A stretch of 64,000 bases of DNA, taken from positions 168,010,290 to 168,074,289 of the forward strand of contig CM073885.1 in assembly GCA_037176705.1 (NCBI GenBank). The letters run 5' to 3'. Each line of letters opens with the position of its first letter. Within the stretch, counting starts at the first letter, position 1. Positions 1 to 10,431 of the stretch are shown one piece after another. The notes under the pieces were generated by a model. That model did no database searches. It was not told where the DNA came from and was given only the letters and a program-made list of their open reading frames with translations. This DNA is from Molossus alvarezi (lineage: Eukaryota > Chordata > Mammalia > Chiroptera > Molossidae). The translations under genes and the position numbers were made by a program.

Positions 1-762
1 AATAGTTATCATCTACTCAAGGAGATAGGGACAAGCACCAACTTCTAAACCATAAAAGTTTGAATGTTGAAGATTGTTACAAGCCACAGTTATAGGATTT
101 ATTTTATAGGCTATAGGTGAAAAATAGGACATGACCTTTCCCTGGTGTCCTCAGTATAGCCCTGCTGGGAAAAAGATAGGCTAAGTGGTTACATGGGTGC
201 TGTTCATTCCCTTCCAGTGCTCTCCATATTTCACAAAGGGAAGCAACATTGTACATACTATTCAGTCTGTGGGGAATTATTCTTAAAACAATAATGTAGT
301 ATGGAGCAGTTACCAGATTTTTAGAATTTGTCATCATCAGTTTGACCTGGAGGGAATACATTCTTTCTTCACATTCCTAAGCATGTTTTAAACCTTATAT
401 CTGTGCACATGTTTTTCTTCTTGTATATCCTTTCTTTTTTGACATTGTGTCTTTTACAAATATTTTGATATAAAATGTAGAGCAACAGAAATGTTATCTT
501 AAACAGAAAGGTTTTCAGCAGAAAATGAATGACAAGATCCAAATATCCAAAGATGGAAATGCTTGGTTTCATCCAATTCATCCTCTGGCCTATTTTACAT
601 ACCTTGTAAATTAGCAAAATCTCTAAATATAGTCCTGTACAAAAATGTGTCCCTCCTGTTGACTTGAGAGTCTTTTGTGCTTTACAGATCAACTTCTTTG
701 ATGTAATTTTAAATAATATATAATTATTCTTCAATTGTTTTCCCATTTGTTTCTCTTATTAG
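1..762. other. PLXDC2 intron, no further feature seen
   Basis: AT-rich intronic DNA leading to the acceptor at 761-762. No repeat family recognised. The minus-strand ORFs here have no protein similarity I know. Confidence 0.6.
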
Positions 763-1050
<288 letters not shown>

Positions 1051-1086
1051 TAGATTTCTAAAGGGGAAAAGATAAAGTTATTATGG

Positions 1087-1092
1087 AATAAA
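1087..1092 (+). other. Intronic AATAAA after read-through stop
   Basis: The hexamer in 'atggaataaatat' lies 34 bp after the stop codon (1051-1053) reached when translation runs from the 763-913 exon into the intron. It is a possible intronic poly(A) signal; usage is only inferred. Confidence 0.25.
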
Positions 1093-1772
1093 TATATATT
1101 CTGGGATTCTCTTAAGGTATTGTACCTTTCCATGGTACCTACTAGTCCTCCCTAGAAAAGAAATATAGACTTCCCTTCATATTGCTACACTTTCTATTAA
1201 CTAAATTCAACATTTTAGTCACATAATAGAAAGGCAAGATTTGTATAAAATGTTCATTGATTTTGGACTCTGAACAATAGATAATTCTATTCATATGCAA
1301 TTCTAATATTTGCCGAAATATAGTCAATACAATTGTTGGTCCATATCCTATAGAAGGGCACTATATATGTCACAGAAATTGTCCTTAGTAAACATTTTAT
1401 CAGCCAGGGAAGAGACACATATAGAGTCCATTAATGCATGGGTACAACTCATTGTGGGAAAAGGTATATTAGCCAAAGTTTGTTAATATTCTGAATGGTT
1501 CCACTGGGGCGAAGTGTGACACTGTTGGCCAAGAGTAAGCTTTGAGGAGGGAAATGATGGTCTCACTTTTTTACTGGATTAAACCTTGCTTTCATTTCAA
1601 TAAGGAATTCAACTTGACAGCTTTGCTTTTCATTGAAATTTACTTGAACATTAAAAGTTAACTGGAATAAAGTGATAGGAAGGTGGAGGACAACTGTGAA
1701 ATATATTTTATTTAACTATTTAAAACCAATGTCATGTTTTAATCCATATAATTTGGGTTGTTATATAGTCTG

Positions 1773-1836
1773 AAAATATTTTTGCAATTTGAATCCTACC
1801 CTGTAAAATATTCCTGCAATTTCAATTCTACCCTTT
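1773..1836 (+). repeat. 32-bp tandem duplication
   Basis: Two adjacent 32-bp units starting aaaatatt(tt/cc)tgcaattt and ending ctaccctgt / ctacccttt, with about five differences. Confidence 0.85.
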
Positions 1837-2342
1837 AAAATAAAATCACTGAAATAAAAAAGTATGACCTACATTTTGTCCATTAAGGGCTAGATTTTTT
1901 CCATGTGATGTTGGATATGTTTATTAGCAATTAATAAGCATTTAACTTATGAAGTTAAATCTGTGTATATTGGCAAATCTTTACTATTCAAATTCTCTTG
2001 ATCTTAATTTTTTAAACGAATAAAGAAGGTCATACTATAAAGTCTAATTGCAATAACTTATTTTTGAAACTTAAATGTATTTTAAGTTACAATTGTAGCA
2101 GTGTACTTTTCTCACAGATCTTAAGAATCATATAATACTTAATGAAGTCTTGATCTCCCGAAGAAATGTTCACCTATGTCTTGTAAACTTGGACTTGCTC
2201 TCATTAAACTAGAGATTAACTACCTCAAGTATTAAAATCTATTCATGGTATCATTAAGGCATTAGTGGACAATTACTGCTCATGAGATTTATGCATTTTT
2301 AATTTTCTTTTCTGTTGTAATAACTTTGAATTTCTCTTTCAG

Positions 2343-2381
2343 ATGATACCAAGATCGCACTACATCTAAAAGATAATGGAG
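2343..2381 (+). CDS. PLXDC2: PLXDC2 39-nt coding exon (third from last)
   Basis: This very short exon has a strong acceptor (tttctctttcag, AG at 2341-2342) and a donor GTAGGA at 2382. Joined to the previous exon's last base it encodes DDTKIALHLKDNG and leaves one base for the next codon. Both flanking introns are phase 1 and the length is a multiple of three, so inclusion or skipping keeps the frame. The peptide extends the juxtamembrane ectodomain just before the [11 protein letters not shown] segment. I recognise DDTKIALHLKDNG as part of the PLXDC2 stalk from memory of the family. Its size and symmetry make it a candidate cassette exon, but the sequence alone cannot show whether it is skipped. 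Confidence 0.92.
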
Positions 2382-2485
2382 GTAGGAATTAACACTTTTT
2401 CTTTCATAAACATTTTGGATACTAATCCATTTCATTATTTTGAATGTGAGAAAGAACTTTGGGGCTTCTAATAAAGAGTGAAATT

Positions 2486-2694
2486 GCCTGGCCGTGTGGC
2501 TCAGTGGATTGAGCGTCGTCCCATGAACTGAGAGGTCCTGGTTTGATTCCTGGTCAGGGCACATGCCCGGGTTGTGGGCTTGATCCCCAGTGGGGGGTGT
2601 GCTGGGGGCAGCCGATCGAGGTTTGTCTCACATTGATGTTTCTATCTCTCTCTTCCTTCCTCTCTCTCTAAAATATCATTAAAAACATAAATAA
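2486..2694 (+). mobile_element. VES SINE
   Basis: tRNA-derived head (gcctggccgtgtggctcagtgg, B-box-like ggtttgattcc), CT-rich body and an A-rich tail. The short class ends near 'ctctctaaaat'. TSDs at 2471-2485 and 2695-2709 differ at about one base. It lies just inside the intron after the 39-nt exon. Confidence 0.93.
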
Positions 2695-3621
2695 ATAAAG
2701 AGTGAGGTTACATTTCACTTTCTGTTGATATTTAACATGAAAAGAACTCAGTGGATGGGCTTGAAAAGTGAAATGGTTTCAAGAGTAGAAGGAAATTCTA
2801 ATCATCTATTTGCCTATAAAAGCTACATGAGTCCAATGACCAATGAAAATTGTGTGTGCTGTGCTTCGTTGTTTGCCTGTATGGAGTACTGGGATAATGG
2901 CGAGGATTAAGATTGAGAGGATTAAGGCTGATACGCCCTGCACGACTTCCTATTCTTCCTTGCTCTAGTTCTTGGTTTAATTGTGTATGTGATTTTCTAC
3001 ACACAGCAGGTATTAACTTCAATTGATTTTTTTTCTTTCACTAAGTTGAATATTCAATATCTTTTATAAATAAAATTAAGAAATAGAACAATGTGGGAAT
3101 ATATTGTGCTAGGGCTTTTTATCTTTTATCTGAAGCAAGGGACAAAAATTGAATATGCAAAAGAACATTTAGTTAGAGCATACTTAAAGTGTGTCTAAAC
3201 CAATTTAAAACTATCTATGATGGTACTTCAAATTTTGAGAAAAAAGGGTTTTACCAAAACAGGCTGTGAAAAATATTGACTAAAATTTTTAAAATAGTTC
3301 TTTCCCTATTAAACTATGTTAGCTCATTGTGTTGCTCTATCATAGTATGCTGGATCTTGATAAAAGAGTTGTTTTTTTAATTGGTAAATGTTTATTCAGC
3401 TCAGGAAGAGGGTCTCCTCCCCTTCTTAGCAGCATCTATTGTGTAAATGTGGCATGCTGCCACATTGATCTAGACGCAGCTTTGGTTCTGCAGCCCCAGG
3501 TGATTTTGTGAGTATGTCAAAATTGTTAGGATATTTTTCTCTATAACTGTACAGATGGTTCCTAAATTACTCAGTCTAGGTTAAGTAACAAATATTTCTA
3601 AGTTTTCTTAGTGACCTAATT

Positions 3622-3677
3622 AGATAGATGATGATGATAGATTGATAGATAGATAGATAGATAGATAGATGATAGAC
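3622..3677 (+). repeat. (GATA)n microsatellite
   Basis: gatagatgatgatgatag then (gata)n, interrupted. Confidence 0.95.
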
Positions 3678-3816
3678 AGACTTTAGATTTCATATCATTT
3701 TATTTGCAAAAGACACTGCTTAGCCTCTTTATATTTATCATTATTCTATCAGTTGTCCATTGTCTTTCTTCTGTATCATAGTGTTATTTCATTTATTTTT
3801 TATTCATCATTGTATT

Positions 3817-3990
3817 TTTTTTAGAGAGAGAGATAGAAACATTGATGAGAGAACATTGATTGGCCACCTCCTGCATGCCCCCCACTAGGGATTTGGCCCA
3901 CAACCTGGGCATGTGCCCTGATGGGGAATCGAACCGGCAACTTCTTGGTGCATGGGCCGATGCTTGACCACTGAGCCACACCAGCCGGGC
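3817..3990 (-). mobile_element. VES SINE (short class)
   Basis: Reverse-strand copy: gagagaga tract, B-box complement 'gaatcgaacc', head complement 'ccactgagccacaccagccgggc'. The flanks 3804-3816 and 3991-4003 (tcatcattgtatt / tccttattgtatt) look like an eroded TSD. Confidence 0.93.
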
Positions 3991-4266
3991 TCCTTATTGT
4001 ATTAATGCAGTAAATGGATAGCTTTACAGATGACCACTTGCAAAATATATGCTATCTAAAAATAAATTAAAATCTTAGTATTTAAAGGGATTTTAGCCTT
4101 CTTCCAGTTCAGCATTTTTCAAAGTGGGATGTTAGTAAGTCCCATGTGAGTATAAGTCCTGATGCTGGGGTTTCCTCATTTGAGGAAGAAGTGTAGGATG
4201 AGATAAATGATGTGGAGGAGGGTTCCCAAGAGGCTTCTGTTGTATTTGTAACATTTAATTCTTAAT

Positions 4267-4280
4267 GGGGGGGGGGGGGG
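4267..4280 (+). repeat. Homopolymer G run (14 G)
   Basis: Fourteen consecutive guanines between 'cttaat' and 'tgacatg'. Confidence 0.95.
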
Positions 4281-4449
4281 TGACATGCATGTTTGTTATA
4301 TTATTCTCTATGCTCTCTTTTCTTTTGTTTGTAATAAAATATTCTATAGTGCTACCAGAATAAGCAAAAGATTACTGTGATGAAATAGGTGTGAGTTAGT
4401 CTGGGTGAGAGAAAAATGAAAGTTTTCTTGGCTGGAGAAGCTTTCAGAG

Positions 4450-4610
4450 CTTTTAATTGTTTATTTGCTCACTCATTCATGTATTCCTTCGGAACGCCTG
4501 CTAATGGCAAGGCATTGTTGCAGGCTCCGGGCCACGGCAGGGAACAAAGCTTAGACAAATCCCTTGCTTTCAGATAACATGTATTCTAAGGAAACTGCAA
4601 GATGGTAATA
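4450..4610 (-). mobile_element. L2 3'-end fragment
   Basis: 'cactcattcatgtattccttcggaacgcctgctaatggcaaggcattgttgcaggctccggg...' followed by 'acaaatcccttgctttcagataac' matches the antisense L2 3' end. Confidence 0.65.
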
Positions 4611-6300
4611 AAGATGGAGTAGCTAGCATTTCTCCTTTGGTCGTAAAATCTTTTTATAAGTAACATCTTATAGACTTAATGCTTTTATTAAGAGTGCATT
4701 GGGAAATAGGTTTCCGGAATATTAACAGTTATTCCAAGGACAATCCGTAGTTTTGTTTAAAGCAGGAGGGATTCATAAAACTGGAGATCTTCTTAATTCA
4801 GTGCCTTACAATTACCTTATGATGCTGAGAAAGCAAGTTAAATAAATTCCAAGGTTTAAATGGAGGACTTTTTTCTTTTTTGTTATGCCAGAAAAGTTGA
4901 CTTGGATTTCCAGATGATACTTAGATCATTGATATGTAGCAGATATTCATCAGGATTTTAAAATATCACCCTAAGACTTCAAATATGTCTGTACACTGGA
5001 ACTCTATTCATTTGTAGGGTTGTTTATAAAGTACTTTTCCTAAAAATATAGTTAGGACTAGCCTGATCAGTATTACGAGAAATGTTCCTTCCAAAGAGAA
5101 TTTAAGGAAAATTACACATTACTTCATCAGGATAGCATGCTATCATTGCTTTTTATTTTATGGAATATGGAGATGCAGAAAGAATTGCCAATTTAAATGG
5201 AACTTCATTAGTGAATTAAACATGTTGATGAAGAGTTCAGAACCATCTTCTCTGTCAACTGCCAGCTTAACATTTTGCAAAATTGAGCTAACAATAAAAA
5301 GGACGCCTAATTTAAATGTTTTCTCACGTGTACTGGGAATTTTTCAAAATGTGAGCTAATAAATTTTTGTAAATTGCTATATATTGTTGCAAAGAAGTTT
5401 AGAACCTTTTATTTCTTGATTTAAATTCTGATTTAGCCAAAGAACCAATTTAGGCACAGCCCATACACACAGACCACAGTGTGGTGTTAGCCAGAGGGGA
5501 GGGAGGGTCGCGGCTGGATGGAGGTTGGAAAAGGGCATGAGGGTGAAGACATCTGTAATAGTGTCAACAATCAAAATAAAGGCAAAAAATATTTTAATGT
5601 AGAGGTCTGTACTCTTCTGGAAAAGGAGACATTTTTGAAAGCCATCAATATGTAATTAAAAACCAGTGACTGTCTTCAGATGTTGCTTTACCTTGGTTCT
5701 GAGTCTTTCTGGGACATTTCCATGGGTTAAAGTAGTTGATTTTCTTGGTGGAGTCCAAAGCTGACATGATTAGACATTCACTTTCCAGGAGATTTTCTTT
5801 CATCTTTGATATCAAAGCATAAAATACCTCTGAGCAGCTGGACACCAAAAACACACAACAGGGTTTCTTATTGACAGGACCTGAACTGAGTTGCCATCAG
5901 CTAAATCTCTCCTGATGAATTTTCCATTGTTCACTGAGTTTCCTGCTACCTTTAGATCTGGTCTAGGGAGAGCCTCTGGAAGTTCCATACTAGTTGTTTG
6001 AAAAGTTGTACTATCCTTCAGGGTTAAGAGGACATTCTAAGCTCTGCAGATAATTTGGAGAAAAGAACATGAAAAAAAGTGTTAACAAAGAGAGTGATAT
6101 CTAATGAGTACCGGTCGCTTAGTGAGATACAGTATTAATGGACTATCGTAAATGGCTAAATGAGAAAACTCAGAAGAGCCCATCTAAATATAACACCATA
6201 TCTCCAACTGAAATCTTACTGATGCATATTTATAGTATTAAGTTTAGAGTAATACATAAGTCAAATCAATTATTATACCTGTCCCTTATTTATATGAAAA

Positions 6301-6377
6301 ACAGAAGAGGAAGAGGAGGAGGAAGAAGGAAAGGAAGGGGTAAGATGGGGGAGGAGGAGGAAAAGAAGAGGAAAATT
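6301..6377 (+). repeat. Purine-rich (GGA/GAA) tract
   Basis: Nearly all-purine strand (agaggaagaggaggagg..., ggaggaggaggaaaag), directly upstream of a MIR. Confidence 0.9.
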
Positions 6378-6622
6378 AAATACTTATTGAGTGTTTACTA
6401 TGTTCCAGGTACCATTGTGAATGCTGTATCTATATTACCTCACTTAATTTACACAATGCCCCTGTGAGTTGGTCCTAGTTTTATTTTCATTTTATAACTG
6501 AGGAAGTGAAGGGACAGAAAGGGTGGGTTACCTGGCTGGTATGTGGCAGAGTTAGAATGTAGATCTGTTTAGCCTTGTTCAGATCCCAAGGCGCTAACCA
6601 CCTCATGGTATTGCTGCTCCCT
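6378..6622 (+). mobile_element. MIR SINE
   Basis: The MIR order is visible: 'tattgagtgtttactatgttccaggtacc', 'cattttataactgaggaagtgaagg', 'gttacctggctggtatgtggcagagttagaatg', 'ctaaccacctcatgg'. Confidence 0.85.
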
Positions 6623-7020
6623 TGTAGCACGAGTCTGCTACGGTACATCTCACGTGGAAAATACCACTGCAAGGTGTTCTGCGTGCACCTTTTATATTCT
6701 TTTTCCTTTTCATTAACAATTGATTATGCTCATGAGTGCTTGAAAATGAAATTTCCTTTGCACATTAAGGATACATTAGTTTCCATTTCATCCTTGCTAT
6801 GAAAACCCCAATGTGTAGATTCTCCTGTGTAACTGAGCAGTATCTGTGTTGCTAGCATGTGGTCTCCAAACTCTAGGACTACTCTGTAGTTTGTGTTCAA
6901 AACCTTATTTCAGGTTCTTTCAGCCTACCTGATTTCTCTAGAAATTCAAGCTTATTTCACCATTAAAGGGCACCTAGAATGTATTGCTTGAAAAACACAC
7001 ACACAGATATATATATATAT

Positions 7021-7107
7021 AATGTTATAAGCACTGAAAACCACACCTTCTTGTTATATAAAGGTAGCTAATGGTTATAAGTAGTTAAAACCACACCTTC
7101 TTATTTA
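7021..7107 (+). repeat. Local ~38-bp duplication
   Basis: 7021-7058 and 7070-7107 share 'aaaaccacaccttctt' and the preceding 'ttataag'. It sits next to the L1 3'-end fragment. Confidence 0.8.
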
Positions 7108-7192
7108 ACTGTCTAACCACTATGCTGTATACCTGAAACTAGCATGATACTGAAGGCCAAATGTAATTGAAAAATAAATAGATAAATAAAAC
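7100..7192 (+). mobile_element. L1 3'-end fragment
   Basis: 'taaccactatgctgtatacctgaaact...atgtaattgaaaaataaatag' matches the terminal part of old mammalian L1 3' UTRs. It is flanked by 'accacaccttctt' / 'accacatctttgg', a possible worn TSD. Confidence 0.7.
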
Positions 7193-7670
7193 CACATCTT
7201 TGGATTTTAAGATCTGGGAAAAACCTTATTAAAAGAGTTCTATTTTTAAAGGAATGACCTAGCTATATATTTTAGCAGGTACAGCTATTCAACACATTTT
7301 TTGGCATTTGATTAGGTTGTTTCCAAATGGCATTCATCACCTCGATAGAAACGTAGATGTCTTCAAGGTGCAAAGTGCACAGAATTATATCCACGACTAA
7401 AGATTGTTGCAAGCTAAATCAATGCCAAGGTCTTTTAATTGAAAACTAAAACCTTCAGATGCAATTCAGTAGCAAATTGAATTGGGCCATTCTGCCGTAT
7501 TACAGATGTTAAAATGATTTCAAGCTCCACAATCCGGTAATTTGATTTTATTATTTAAAATTTGTTGGCTGAGATTTATCCAAGTACCAAAAAAAGTGCA
7601 TTCTCTTTTAGTTCTTTCAAGGATTCTTCCCTTTGATAAAGTTTAGTTTAAAAAAACAATAATAATTTGA

Positions 7671-7920
7671 GCCCTAGCAGGTTTTGCTCAGTGGTTAGAG
7701 CATCAGTCCTCAGACTGAAGAGTCTCGGGTTCAATTCAGGTCAAGGGCTTGTACCTCATTTGCCATTTGGTCCCTGGCCCTGGTGGGGGTCGTGTGGGAG
7801 GCAACCAGTATATGTGTCTCTCTCACGTTGATGTTTTTCTCTCCTTCTCTCTATCTTCTTCCTACTCTATCTGAAGGTAAATGGAAAAATATCCTCAGGT
7901 GAGGATTTAAAAAAAAAAAA
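7671..7920 (+). mobile_element. VES SINE (long class)
   Basis: Starts gccctagcaggttttgctcagtgg, then a CT-rich body, and ends with the 'atatcctcaggtgaggatt' 3' module and an A-tail. Confidence 0.92.
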
Positions 7921-8268
7921 TGGACTCTAATTCTTCATCTTTAATAATATTTATATAAAATCAGCACTCCGGGCTGTGTCATGCGGGTGGCACTGTATTT
8001 GTCATTTCTTCTTATTTCTAGGAATTTTACTAAATCTGGATTCTGGAAAGGCTGCATTCTTTAGTCAGAATGTGGTGTCTCCATCAAAGAGATGCTGAAA
8101 TTGCTACATTAAAGCAGTTTGCAGAACATGATTAAGTTAATTCTGAGGTACAAACCTACAGAGTGATTTCAAAACGCTAATACAGATACGATTTAAATGA
8201 ACTGCTGTGTTATGGCTAGTCTAATTTTTTGTTTCTGTTGTGTTTCTAAACATATCATAAGACTTTTT

Positions 8269-8348
8269 GCATGTCATCCTTGCACAGGGACCATGCTAAT
8301 CTCTCTGTATCATTCCAATTTTAGTATATGTGCTGCCGACGCGAGCAC
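8269..8348 (-). pseudogene. U6 snRNA retropseudogene, 3'-truncated, no A-tail
   Basis: Read on the minus strand, this is U6 snRNA from its first base (GTGCTCGC near 8348) through the AGCACATATACTAAAATTGG region and the central GATTAGCATGG part to about nucleotide 80 (GGATGACATGC). Point changes from canonical U6 include an altered 'cgtcggcagc' start and an 'agagagattag' deletion. It is flanked by near-identical 15-bp repeats (8254-8268 and 8352-8366, one mismatch). On the minus strand these begin with AAAAA, typical of the L1 endonuclease target. No U6 promoter elements (PSE or TATA at the right spacing) are evident, so it is a dead copy. Confidence 0.93.
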
Positions 8349-8832
8349 CACATCGTAAGACTTTTTATCCAAACAGAAAATGTTAGAACATTTTTCTGAC
8401 TTTTTTGCTGGAACGCTTCTAAGGTTATTTTTTTATTACCTAGTCTATGGTGACAGATCAAGTGTCTAGTGTTTCATTTATCATTCAGTCGAATCATTTT
8501 TTTAATTTAATGCATAAATCATCAAAGCAACATCTCTTTCATTTCTTCCCCTACCGTCCCTCGCTGTTTTTTTCATCTACTTCTTTGGCGCAGATCACAG
8601 GCCTATAAGCAAAGGGAAACTGTTATTTTCTTTTGACAGGCTATTGAATATCTATCACGCTCCATTTCTAAAACTGTAACTGTCTTGGCATTTGGCTTTA
8701 TCTTTTGCTTTGTTTGGATAGCACTACCTCCATTCTAAGTATGTATATGCCATAATAGTGCACATTTCTTATATTTTGGAATGTTATTTTGAATATCCCT
8801 GAGGATTAAGTATTCCTCTCCTAAAATTTTGT

Positions 8833-9040
8833 CCGGAGTAGCAGGTCTCAACTTTTTCCGTACTTTGAAATCATCTGGTTATTTTCATCTGATTTTATTA
8901 TTCCAGCTTATAAAAACCCCAGTGCTCAGCCTGTTCTCCAGACCAGGTAAACTGAACCCCTGAGGCTGGGATCCAGGTGTCAGTATCTTTAAGCCCCAGG
9001 TGATTCCCGTGGAATGCTGAGCTGTGAGCTAGTGGGCTGA
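8833..9040 (+). mobile_element. hAT/MER-type fragment
   Basis: 'agtagcaggtctcaactttttccgtactttgaaatcatctgg' and 'gatccaggtgtcagtatctttaagccccaggtgattcccgtgg' resemble another Charlie-type short element adjacent to the MER5-like one. Confidence 0.45.
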
Positions 9041-9054
9041 TGCAGTGCTGCAGA

Positions 9055-9202
9055 AATATTATGAGCCTCAGAATCACTGGGGCAAGAGGGAGTCTTGTTT
9101 AAGTGCATTTTCTGCTTTAGAGGTTCTGGGGTGGAGCCCAGCCTTTGCACTGCTAACACGTTCTCAAATACCGCCAGTCACAGACCACACTTCGAGTAGC
9201 AG
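9055..9202 (+). mobile_element. MER5-like hAT fragment
   Basis: 'gcctcagaatcactgg..', 'gtcttgtttaagtgcattttctg', 'gaggttctggggtggagccc' and 'accacacttcgagtagcag' follow the MER5 layout. Confidence 0.65.
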
Positions 9203-10030
9203 AATTCAATGAACTCTTGATTTCTTTCTGCCAGAGTCCCTAAAATAAGAATGATGTATCTTACTCTGAGTCCACCCATTAGTCCTTACCTATACCTCAT
9301 AACTCCCCTAAAACAAAATTTGAATGGTGACCATAAGAAATTACCTCTGTCTACAGGGAAAGAATGGGGTTTGCTCAGCAGCGGCGGGGGCCCCAAAAGC
9401 ACTATGTCTGTTACATCTTGTGTGTCGTTTTAACATAATATGTGAAAATTAGTACATTTTAGCTGTTGCTATTAATTATTTTGGTAGATAGTCGCATTTT
9501 CTGTATTTTGTTGAACTGTATCAAATTGCTAATTCTTTTTTATAATTTCTGACCTGCAAAAATTGCAATTTCATTGTCCAATGTTTAAAATAGTTTAAAA
9601 AAGTGTTATCCAACATAGGAAAAGATCAAGAAAAATCACATTGGAATACATTTTCCCCCTTCATGTTGATTTATAGAGTTTATGCTGCTGATAGAACATA
9701 AAACAAAATGACAGAGCAGAAGCTCTCAAGAAATACACACATGGCTTCTAAGAAGTAGCTCTAAATACAGCTTCCATTTACCATCAGCACAGTGTCTTAC
9801 TACATCCGTCTCTCTCATCGATACCTCCCTTCCTTCCTGTGCTCCTGTCCTGTATGATTCTGTATCTGGCCTCTTGTCAGAACCTGGGCTTGGGAATCCA
9901 CTACAGAAAGCTTCTGTGTACCATGAAATTTTGGAATCTAAGATTTATCAGGGGCCCCAGGAGCAGTTTCTGTGTTACCCAAAATTTCTTGAACACCTTC
10001 CCAGGGTGGTAAACATATGTAAAGTTATTG

Positions 10031-10032
<2 letters not shown>

Positions 10033-10066
<34 letters not shown>
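10033..10066 (+). repeat. (TG)n microsatellite
   Basis: Uninterrupted gt dinucleotide tract next to a VES SINE. Confidence 0.97.
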
Positions 10067-10069
<3 letters not shown>

Positions 10070-10096
10070 AAAGAAGAGTATGCTTTTATTATTTCT

Positions 10097-10300
10097 TTAT
10101 TGATTTTTTTAGAGAGAGAGGAAGTGAGATGGAGAGAGAGATAGAAACATTGGTGAGAGAGAACATTGATTGGCCACCTTCTGAATGCCCCCCACTGGGG
10201 ATCTGGCCCACAACCTGGGCATGTGCCCTGACCAGGAATCGAACCAGCAACCTCTTGGTGTGTGGGTCGACACTCAACCACTGAGCCACACCTGTGGGGC
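10097..10300 (-). mobile_element. VES SINE (short class)
   Basis: Reverse copy with the head complement 'ccactgagccacacctgtggggc' at its right end and a GA-rich tract at its left. It sits directly beside a (TG)n tract. Confidence 0.92.
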
Positions 10301-10431
10301 TATTATATATTTTTAAAATATTAAATGTCTAGTAAGCAAGGTTAATTGCCTTGTGCTACTAAAATAAGATGTATGTGACTAGAAAATTAGATTAACTTTG
10401 ACATTGATTTGATTGGACTTGATTTGATTTA

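Larger units (their letters stand above)
2710..6300. other. Intron segment, mostly unassigned
   Basis: Apart from the SINE at 3817-3990, (GATA)n, G-run and L2 piece at 4450-4610, I see no gene, RNA or named repeat. The 5600-6060 part is repeat-poor and unremarkable. Confidence 0.5.

Noticed and set aside
2289..2564. Minus-strand ORF across the 39-nt exon
   Set aside because: It is antisense to the exon and partly within a VES SINE; it is a shadow frame.
7671..7920. tRNA genes at SINE heads (here and at the other VES copies)
   Set aside because: A/B-box-like motifs are present but no cloverleaf with an acceptor stem can be made; they are SINE heads.
8269..8348. Functional U6 snRNA gene
   Set aside because: Truncated at the 3' end, mutated, flanked by TSDs and lacking visible U6 promoter elements.
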